The notes beneath the pieces were generated by a model. That model ran no database searches and was not told the origin of the DNA. It saw only the letters and a program-made list of their open reading frames with translations. Positions 14,773 to 18,955 of a stretch of DNA of 18,955 bases are shown in pieces. This DNA is from Clostridia bacterium (GTDB lineage Bacteria; Bacillota; Clostridia; Oscillospirales; Acutalibacteraceae), in NCBI GenBank assembly GCA_024404065.1, contig JAKSQR010000015.1:1-18955 (forward strand), given 5' to 3'. Position 1 is the first letter of the stretch, and every line of letters begins with the position of its first letter. The translations under genes were made by a program, and so were the position numbers.

Positions 14773-14840
14773 ATATTCCAATGAAATATAACACAAAGGC
14801 TTCAATTTTTCAAGCGGAAATGCAAAATATTTTGGAATAT
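14773..14840. repeat. 9-bp inverted repeat flanking the dnaA promoter
   Basis: ATATTCCAA at 14773-14781 and TTGGAATAT at 14832-14840 are perfect reverse complements, about 59 bp centre to centre. The first overlaps the predicted dnaA start site; the second lies about 60 bp upstream of it, near the rpmH promoter. The placement suggests a paired operator, possibly one that loops, but the AT-richness makes a chance match possible. Confidence 0.45.
14785..14813 (-). promoter_or_regulatory. Sigma-A-type promoter for dnaA
   Basis: On the minus strand TTGAAA (complement of 14808-14813) and TATATT (complement of 14785-14790) are 17 bp apart. The predicted start near 14778 leaves an untranslated leader of about 84 nt before the dnaA ATG. 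Confidence 0.68.
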
Positions 14841-14861
14841 TTTTATATAAGCAAAAAGTTA

Positions 14862-14890
14862 TTGACAATTTATTAATTTTATATTATAAT
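14862..14890 (+). promoter_or_regulatory. Full-consensus promoter for rpmH operon
   Basis: TTGACA (14862-14867) and TATAAT (14885-14890) match both consensus hexamers exactly, with the ideal 17-bp spacer. Transcription should begin near 14897. Such a strong promoter fits a ribosomal-protein operon. Confidence 0.93.
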
Positions 14891-14896
14891 CTGTGT

Positions 14897-15012
14897 TCCG
14901 AGGGGCTATGGGTTAATTATGCCCATTTTCCCGTAAGTTCAAAATTAGGCCAAGGCTATGGGTAAAGCCGGCTTGATTCTATAACTCAACAGTGAACGGA
15001 GGTACAAAAGTT
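14897..15012 (+). promoter_or_regulatory. Structured 5' leader of rpmH
   Basis: The transcript leader is about 116 nt, long for a small ribosomal gene. It contains a perfect 10-base direct repeat, GGCTATGGGT, at 14904-14913 and 14954-14963. Between them CCCAT (14922-14926) can pair with the ATGGG of either copy, and the second copy can also form a GGCT/AGCC hairpin (14954-14957 with 14966-14969). The ribosome site GGAGG is at 14998-15002. An ATG within the second repeat opens an 8-codon frame without a good ribosome site. I do not recognise a named riboregulator. Confidence 0.5.
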
Positions 15013-15147
15013 ATGAAAAGAACTTATCAGCCCAAAAAGCGTCATCGCAAGATGGAACATGGTTTCCGCAAGAGAATGTCAGACAGAAACGGCCGCAAGG
15101 TTCTTGCTCGTCGCAGAGCAAAAGGCAGAAAGCAGCTTAGCTACTAA
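15013..15147 (+). CDS. rpmH: 50S ribosomal protein L34
   Basis: This is a 44-codon gene, easily missed by length-limited gene calling. The protein starts MKRTYQPKKRHRKMEHGFRK and ends in GRKQLSY, with the L34 pattern of Arg/Lys-rich helices: KRTYQP, then GFRKRM, then GRKVLARRRAKGR. The family is 44-46 residues, so it is complete. The ATG at 15013 lies 10 nt after GGAGG at 14998-15002. It is the first gene of the rpmH-rnpA-yidD-yidC-jag operon and has a full-consensus promoter upstream. Confidence 0.98.
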   Translation: MKRTYQPKKRHRKMEHGFRKRMSDRNGRKVLARRRAKGRKQLSY

Positions 15148-15157
15148 TTAGCAGGAT

Positions 15158-15532
15158 ATGTCTGATGTAGTCACCTTAAAACAGAATACAGACTTTCACC
15201 GTGCGTATGGCAGGGGCAAATCAAAAGCTTCTTCCGTATTGGTGACATACGCTGTAAAAAACAGGTGCAGGTGCTGCCGTGTTGGTATTACCACATCCAA
15301 AAAGATTGGCAGCGCAGTAGAGAGAAACAGATGCCGCCGTATTATACGGGCGGCTTTCTCTGCTATGAGGGGCCAGTGTGTTGGTGGCTATGACATCGTT
15401 TTTGTTGCAAGAGCAAAAACAAAGCACGTTAAAACCCAGGATGTCCAGAGGGTAATGTATGAGCAGCTTACAGCCCTCGGTGTAATTAAAACAGAAAACG
15501 GGGAAAAAGAAGATGAAACAGTTTCTTCTTAA
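15158..15532 (+). CDS. rnpA: Ribonuclease P protein component
   Basis: This 124-residue basic protein is the protein subunit of RNase P, which matures tRNA 5' ends (and probably tmRNA). The N terminus VVTLKQNTDFHRAYGRGKS matches the family, and the RNR signature is VERNRCRRIIRAAF at about 54-67. The molecule is unusually rich in Cys for RnpA (NRCRCC at 35-40, Cys59, and Cys74 in RGQCVGG). The ATG at 15158 is only 10 bases after the rpmH stop. The AGG just before it is too close to be ideal, so initiation probably depends on coupling to rpmH. The last 20 bases overlap yidD. The Glu/Asp-rich tail after about residue 112 is an extension. Confidence 0.95.
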   Translation: MSDVVTLKQNTDFHRAYGRGKSKASSVLVTYAVKNRCRCCRVGITTSKKIGSAVERNRCRRIIRAAFSAMRGQCVGGYDIVFVARAKTKHVKTQDVQRVMYEQLTALGVIKTENGEKEDETVSS

Positions 15533-15752
15533 AGGTATCAGAATTTACAGAAAACATATTTCCCCTCGTCTTCCGCCTATGTGCAGGTATTACCCAACCT
15601 GTTCTCAGTATGCTTTAGAGGCAATAGAGGTGCATGGTGCCCTTAAAGGCACTGCACTTACTACATTGCGTCTTATGAGGTGTAACGTGTTATTTCCCGG
15701 TGGCTATGATCCGGTGCCACCTAAAAAGAAGAAAAAAATCGGAGGAAAATAA
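15513..15752 (+). CDS. yidD: Membrane protein insertion efficiency factor YidD
   Basis: This 79-residue protein of the YidD (DUF37) family helps YidC-dependent membrane insertion; its mechanism is not settled. It has an amphipathic N-terminal helix (MKQFLLKGIRIYRKHISP), the CRYYPTCSQYALEAI motif at 24-38 and the GGYDPVPPKKKKK end. Length is typical. The start overlaps rnpA by 20 bases with GGGG upstream, and the stop overlaps the yidC start by one base (TAATG), so the three genes are translationally linked. Confidence 0.96.
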   Translation: MKQFLLKGIRIYRKHISPRLPPMCRYYPTCSQYALEAIEVHGALKGTALTTLRLMRCNVLFPGGYDPVPPKKKKKIGGK

Positions 15753-16738
15753 TGGAATCATTATACGTCATTTTAGGTAAGCCTTTTGGCCTGGTTATGA
15801 GAGCCCTTCTCAGTATGGGCATCACTAACTATGCTTTACTGATTGTAATTGTTACACTCATTGCAAGGCTTATTATGATCCCTTCATCAATTGGTCAGCA
15901 AAAAGGTATGGCCAAAACACAGCGTATGCAGGCTAAGATCCGCAAGATTCAGGAAAAGTACGCTGGTGACCAGAGAAAGATTCAGGAAGAAACTCAGGCT
16001 CTTTATCAGAGAGAGGGCTACAACCCCATGAATGCGGGCTGCGCTCCCTTACTTGTTCAGTTTATAGTTCTTTTTGGTCTTATCGGTGTTATCTGGTATC
16101 CTCTCACAAACTTCCTCAATATTCAGGAAAACTACAGAGAGATTCTTATTGAAGCAGCAAAATTCTTAAAGTACCAGGCACCCCTTAAGCAGGAAAGATT
16201 CTTTGAGCTTGTTGTTATTGAGCACATTGCTGATATTCAGGCTAATAAGGCAGCTATCATTGCATCCGGCATTAAGCTTGATACAATTCCCGAAGCAGTA
16301 TTCAATAATATTGCAAAGGTTGACTTCACAGCTTTTGGTATTCCTCTTGGCATAGTTCCAAAGGAAGTAAAGTTTGGTGAACAGTATTCAATCGTTTGGG
16401 CAATTCCTGTTATTTCCACAATTACAACTTTAGGTTCAAGCCTTTACTCCACCATTAAGCAGAAAAAGAGTGGTGGTGCCGCAGGTCAGGCTGCAGCTTC
16501 AATGGGCTGTATGACAGTAGGTATGGCAGCTATGTCACTTTATTTCGTAGTAAGCTACCCCGCAGGTATCGGTGTTTACTGGATTGTTTCCGGTTTACTC
16601 GGTCTTGCTTCCACAGTTATTATCGGTCAGCTTTACTCACCCAAAAAGGTGCTTGCCAGAGTAATGGTAGATGAAACTATTGAAAGACGTTCCAGAGAGA
16701 ACAACATTAAATTAGTACACAACAAAGAAGATAAATAA
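15752..16738 (+). CDS. yidC: Membrane protein insertase YidC/Oxa1/SpoIIIJ
   Basis: This 328-residue insertase folds and inserts membrane proteins, alone or with SecYEG. The first membrane helix is at about 24-45 and carries the conserved hydrophilic-groove Arg39 (TLIARLIMIP). A cytoplasmic helical hairpin rich in Lys and Gln follows (GMAKTQRMQAKIRKIQEKY at 52-70), then NPMNAGCAPLLVQFIVLFGL at 91-110. Three C-terminal helices lie between about 212 and 295, ending in YPAGIGVYWIVSGLLG. There is no signal peptide or lipobox, unlike SpoIIIJ. The segment between the second and third helices (about 120-210) is longer than in the ~260-residue Bacillus protein. GGAGG lies 6 nt before the ATG. Confidence 0.95.
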   Translation: MESLYVILGKPFGLVMRALLSMGITNYALLIVIVTLIARLIMIPSSIGQQKGMAKTQRMQAKIRKIQEKYAGDQRKIQEETQALYQREGYNPMNAGCAPLLVQFIVLFGLIGVIWYPLTNFLNIQENYREILIEAAKFLKYQAPLKQERFFELVVIEHIADIQANKAAIIASGIKLDTIPEAVFNNIAKVDFTAFGIPLGIVPKEVKFGEQYSIVWAIPVISTITTLGSSLYSTIKQKKSGGAAGQAAASMGCMTVGMAAMSLYFVVSYPAGIGVYWIVSGLLGLASTVIIGQLYSPKKVLARVMVDETIERRSRENNIKLVHNKEDK

Positions 16739-16755
16739 TCAGGTGGTGAAATTTC

Positions 16756-17574
16756 TTGATTAAAGAGGTATTCGGCACTGGCGAAACAGTCGTAGAAGCT
16801 ACTGAAAAAGCAAAAGCAGAGCTTAACGCTCCCGAAGATGCAGACGTAGTAGTTGAAGTTGTTGAGCAGCCTAAAAAGAAAACTCTTGGCCTTTTTGGTG
16901 GTTCACCCGCTAAGGTAAGAGCTTATTATGAATACGAAGAAGATAAGTTTACCAAGGTAAAGGCTTACATCACAGTAATTCTTGAAAATCTTGGTATAGA
17001 AGAAAGTGAAATCACTGTTAAGGAAGAGGGCGAAGATCTTCGCATCAGCATCAGCTGTGGTGATGATTACGGCTCAGTAATCGGCAGAAGAGGCGAAACA
17101 CTTGATGCTATCCAGTATCTTGTACGTCTTGTAGTTAACAGAGATCACGATGAATACAAGCATGTTTCTATCAATGTAGGCAACTACAGAGAGAAGAGAG
17201 AGGCTACTCTCAGAACTCTTGCAAAGAAAAATGCTTCCAAGGTAAGAAAGTATGGCAGAAATGTTGTACTTGAGCCAATGAACCCCTACGAGCGTCGTAT
17301 TATCCACACAACCATTCAGGAAATTGAAGGTGTTACATCTCATTCAGTAGGCAGTGATGATGACCGTAAGGTTGTTATTACTCTTGAGGATGGTGTTAAG
17401 CCCCTCAACGGTGGTAATGGTGGCTACAACAAGGGCCGTGGTGGTTACAATAAAAAGCGTGGCGGTAAGAGCTATGATAATTACTCTGCTCCTGCTGCTC
17501 CCTCAAGAGAACCCAGAAAAGATTTCAGCGGTTCACTTTACGGCAAAATTGAAGCTCCCAAATCAGAGGACTGA
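16756..17574 (+). CDS. khpB: RNA-binding protein Jag/KhpB (Jag-N, KH, R3H)
   Basis: This 272-residue RNA-binding protein is linked to cell-division and cell-wall control in Firmicutes, probably with KhpA. The Jag-N domain is at about 1-55, ending KKKTLGLFGG. The KH domain is at about 68-140 with GSVIGRRGETL at 106-116. The R3H domain is at about 145-210 with NPYERRIIH at 176-184. After about residue 218 there is a Gly/Asn/Tyr/Arg-rich tail with RGG-like units (GGYNKGRGGYNKKRGG), then a Pro/Ala-rich end. The start is TTG at 16756, with GGTGGTG 7 nt upstream; this start preserves the typical MIKEVFGTGETVVEA beginning. It is the last gene of the rpmH operon, followed by a strong terminator. Confidence 0.95.
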   Translation: MIKEVFGTGETVVEATEKAKAELNAPEDADVVVEVVEQPKKKTLGLFGGSPAKVRAYYEYEEDKFTKVKAYITVILENLGIEESEITVKEEGEDLRISISCGDDYGSVIGRRGETLDAIQYLVRLVVNRDHDEYKHVSINVGNYREKREATLRTLAKKNASKVRKYGRNVVLEPMNPYERRIIHTTIQEIEGVTSHSVGSDDDRKVVITLEDGVKPLNGGNGGYNKGRGGYNKKRGGKSYDNYSAPAAPSREPRKDFSGSLYGKIEAPKSED

Positions 17575-17582
17575 TAAATTAA

Positions 17583-17613
17583 ACGACCTGCCAGGCGGCA
17601 GGTCGTATTTTTT
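17583..17613 (+). terminator. Rho-independent terminator after jag/khpB
   Basis: A perfect 10-bp stem (ACGACCTGCC at 17583-17592, GGCAGGTCGT at 17597-17606) with a 4-nt loop is followed by ATTTTTT. It ends the plus-strand rpmH operon. On the minus strand it is followed by TTTAATTT, so it may also stop the convergent peptidase transcript whose stop codon is only 9 bases away. Confidence 0.93.
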
Positions 17614-17621
17614 AACTATTC

Positions 17622-18176
17622 TTATTTGTTAAGTCTGCGTAAGTATCTGAATCCGTTTTGCTTCAGCCAGCTGTCATATTTATCATAGTCAGGCATTACT
17701 TTATAAATCTCATCATAAAATCTTTTTGAGTGATTCATTTCTTTAAGGTGGCATAATTCATGCACCACAACGCTGTCCATTACCTCAGGGGGCATAAGCA
17801 CAAGCAATGCACTGAAATTCAGATTTCTTTTAGATGAGCAGCTGCCCCATCTTGTTTTAGGGGTTTTGATTGAAATGTTATTGTAGGTAAGCCCCATAAG
17901 CTTTGCATAATACTCCACACGAGGGGGTATTATTTTTTTTGCCTTTTCGGTGAATTCTTTTAATTCAGCATCTGTGTAGGGGATTGCTTCACCTCCATCA
18001 CAGGAGTTTACCTTTGCAAGTGTTTTTTCAATCCAATCCGATTTTGACTCTACAAATTTTTCTATATCTCTCAGCTTCATACTTTTAGGCACTCTTAAGG
18101 TAAGCTTGCCATCAGGTCTTATGGACATAGAAATAGTTTTGCGGTCACTTCTGATTATATCCGGGTTATATTTCAT
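17622..18176 (-). CDS. YgjP-like zinc metallopeptidase domain protein
   Basis: This 184-residue protein belongs to the YgjP/DUF45 (M48-related) family, whose substrates are mostly unknown. The N-terminal strand region RSDRKTISMSIRPDGKLTLR leads to a helical middle, then TRWGSCSSKRNLNFSALLVLMPP at 108-130 and the zinc motif VVHELCHLKEMNHSKRF. His139 and His143 (HExxH) and His149 are likely ligands, with Glu140 as catalytic base. It is complete and slightly shorter than the ~230-residue usual size at its N terminus. The ATG at 18176 has no recognisable Shine-Dalgarno; the 24-base gap after the S51 peptidase gene is nearly all A/T. Later ATGs would remove conserved residues, so I keep this start. 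Confidence 0.85.
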   Translation of the reverse strand: MKYNPDIIRSDRKTISMSIRPDGKLTLRVPKSMKLRDIEKFVESKSDWIEKTLAKVNSCDGGEAIPYTDAELKEFTEKAKKIIPPRVEYYAKLMGLTYNNISIKTPKTRWGSCSSKRNLNFSALLVLMPPEVMDSVVVHELCHLKEMNHSKRFYDEIYKVMPDYDKYDSWLKQNGFRYLRRLNK

Positions 18177-18200
18177 AATACTATATATAATATATTTTCT

Positions 18201-18881
18201 TTATATTTGTGGTTCTCCGCCAAAAAGCTCTTTTTCGTGATTTTTCTGCTTGTTGAAGAAATAAACCTGACCGCCTTCATTACCGCAGATTACAGATGAT
18301 TTACCATCAACGTAAACATAAGCAGCGCCATTTTCGGCAGCATAGGCGGAGTAGTGCCTGCCCTTTACTGCATCAGCGTATTCGGGCCATCTGCCACCTT
18401 CAAAGTGAGGGCAGCTTGAATAGGGTAAGAAGCCAAGGCAGTCAACAAACATAAATTCGCCATCATCACAGTCGTCATAGCCTTCACTGAACCAGCACAT
18501 CATACCACTGCTGTAGCCACTCATTACAGTACCTTTTTCAAAGGCTTTTTTCAGAGCAATATCAGCGTGAGTTGACCTTATTGTATCCATAAGAAATTTA
18601 AGATTACCACCGCCAACATAAATTATATCAGCGCTGAGTATTTCTTTTTCAATCTCTTCATAAGCAGGATTTTTTGTAAGGTACATTATGCTAACATTAC
18701 AGCCCAGAGCAGAGTATGTATTGAGTATAGGCTCATCACCCTCAATATCATCAAAGCCGGCAGTTGGGAAAAATAAGAATTTAGGATTCTTTTTGCCGCA
18801 GAGGGAAACAATGTACTCTGCTATATTGGTGATTTCACCATTATCATAGTGTCCGCCACCAATGCCAACAATTTTACCCAT
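18201..18881 (-). CDS. Peptidase S51 (dipeptidase E-like) family protein
   Basis: This 226-residue protein belongs to the S51 group (dipeptidase E, cyanophycinase-like), with a class I glutamine amidotransferase-like fold. The first strand and loop are KIVGIGGGHYDN. IIYVGGGNLKFLMDT at 87-100 is the conserved GGGN turn. The nucleophile elbow is SGYSSGMMCW, with Ser124 as predicted nucleophile. SCPHFEGG supplies His159 as the likely catalytic His. Aspartyl dipeptidases usually have GWSAG; the GYSSG variant leaves substrate specificity open. The ATG at 18881 has GAGG 7 nt upstream, formed by the last codons of the gene before it, with 2 bases between the two coding regions. The YgjP-like peptidase gene follows by 24 bases. 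Confidence 0.85.
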   Translation of the reverse strand: MGKIVGIGGGHYDNGEITNIAEYIVSLCGKKNPKFLFFPTAGFDDIEGDEPILNTYSALGCNVSIMYLTKNPAYEEIEKEILSADIIYVGGGNLKFLMDTIRSTHADIALKKAFEKGTVMSGYSSGMMCWFSEGYDDCDDGEFMFVDCLGFLPYSSCPHFEGGRWPEYADAVKGRHYSAYAAENGAAYVYVDGKSSVICGNEGGQVYFFNKQKNHEKELFGGEPQI

Positions 18882-18883
18882 TA

Positions 18884-18955
18884 TTAAACCTCAAAATCGT
18901 AGTTAACCTTAATATCGCAGTTGTTATCAAGCTTTTCTTCCTTGCCCATTAAAGT
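18884..18955 (-). CDS. C-terminal end of an upstream gene (partial)
   Basis: An open frame runs in from the window edge for 23 codons and ends in TAA at 18884-18886. The visible peptide has the segments MGKEEKLDNN and VNYDFEV. It is supported as a real gene end by its position, because its final GAG GTT codons supply the ribosome site for the S51 peptidase gene, which starts 2 bases later. Too little is visible to name a family. Confidence 0.55.
   Translation of the reverse strand, partial: TLMGKEEKLDNNCDIKVNYDFEV

Larger units (their letters stand above)
14695..15012. other. Divergent dnaA/rpmH regulatory region
   Basis: This 318-base gap separates dnaA (left) and rpmH (right). It holds opposed promoters for the two genes, an inverted repeat around the dnaA promoter, and a leader with hairpins before rpmH. 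The core 14821-14890 is extremely AT-rich. I searched by eye for TTATNCACA on both strands and found no perfect copy and only one single-mismatch site (TTATTGACA at 14859-14867, overlapping the rpmH -35). It therefore does not look like a canonical DnaA-box-rich oriC, although the gene context is origin-like. Confidence 0.7.

Noticed and set aside
14859..14867. DnaA box TTATTGACA
   Set aside because: One mismatch to TTATNCACA and it coincides with the -35 of the rpmH promoter; no neighbours exist to form a cluster.

Overview
This window looks like the origin-proximal part of a Clostridia (Bacillota) chromosome. The signs are the divergent rpmH-rnpA-yidD-yidC-jag / dnaA arrangement, purine-rich Shine-Dalgarno sites (GGAGG or AGGAG) before most genes, consensus -35/-10 promoters with 17-bp spacing, and a moderately AT-rich composition. 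A biotin-dependent sodium-pump decarboxylase, a dimeric-type glycyl-tRNA synthetase and paired DUF4474 proteins would fit an anaerobic, gut-type Oscillospiraceae/Lachnospiraceae-like organism. That placement is inference, not proof.

Layout from left to right. (1) 1-3150, minus strand: a promoter at 3120-3148 drives a YibE/F-family membrane protein, a class II aldolase (IolJ/Fba-like) and a PfkB-family kinase (IolC-like), ending at a strong hairpin terminator at 1-32. (2) 3172-8045, minus strand: one apparent operon from a promoter at 8017-8045 to a terminator at 3172-3200. It encodes glycyl-tRNA synthetase followed by all four parts of a Na+-translocating decarboxylase: carboxyltransferase alpha, small membrane OadG-like subunit, separate biotin carrier, and membrane beta subunit. 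(3) 8046-8211 is a gene-free spacer with a short direct repeat. (4) 8212-14694, minus strand: a compact run of dnaA, ftsY, rdgB, yhbY, smpB, the tmRNA gene ssrA and two paralogous membrane-anchored DUF4474 proteins, ending at a hairpin terminator at 8219-8244. (5) 14695-15012 is the divergent regulatory region, with opposed promoters for dnaA and rpmH and a structured rpmH leader, but no DnaA-box cluster that I can see. (6) 15013-17613, plus strand: rpmH, rnpA, yidD, yidC and jag/khpB, then a terminator. rpmH (44 codons) is a short gene read directly from the sequence. (7) 17622-18955, minus strand: a YgjP-like zinc peptidase, an S51 (dipeptidase E-like) peptidase, and the last 23 codons of another gene.

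How the genes work together: the plus-strand operon supplies ribosomal protein L34, the RNase P protein, and membrane-insertion and RNA-binding factors. The dnaA operon combines replication initiation, SRP-receptor targeting, nucleotide-pool cleaning, ribosome-associated RNA binding and trans-translation (SmpB plus tmRNA). The glyQS operon ties a housekeeping synthetase to energy-conserving oxaloacetate decarboxylation.

Most of the window is conserved housekeeping sequence. The points most worth a second look are the dnaA-ftsY linkage without dnaN, the two DUF4474 proteins directly behind ssrA, the apparently non-alanine resume codon in the tmRNA, the switch-like rpmH leader, and the glyQS/decarboxylase operon. 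I found no CRISPR array, insertion sequence, tRNA or rRNA, and no clear novel defence or mobile system.
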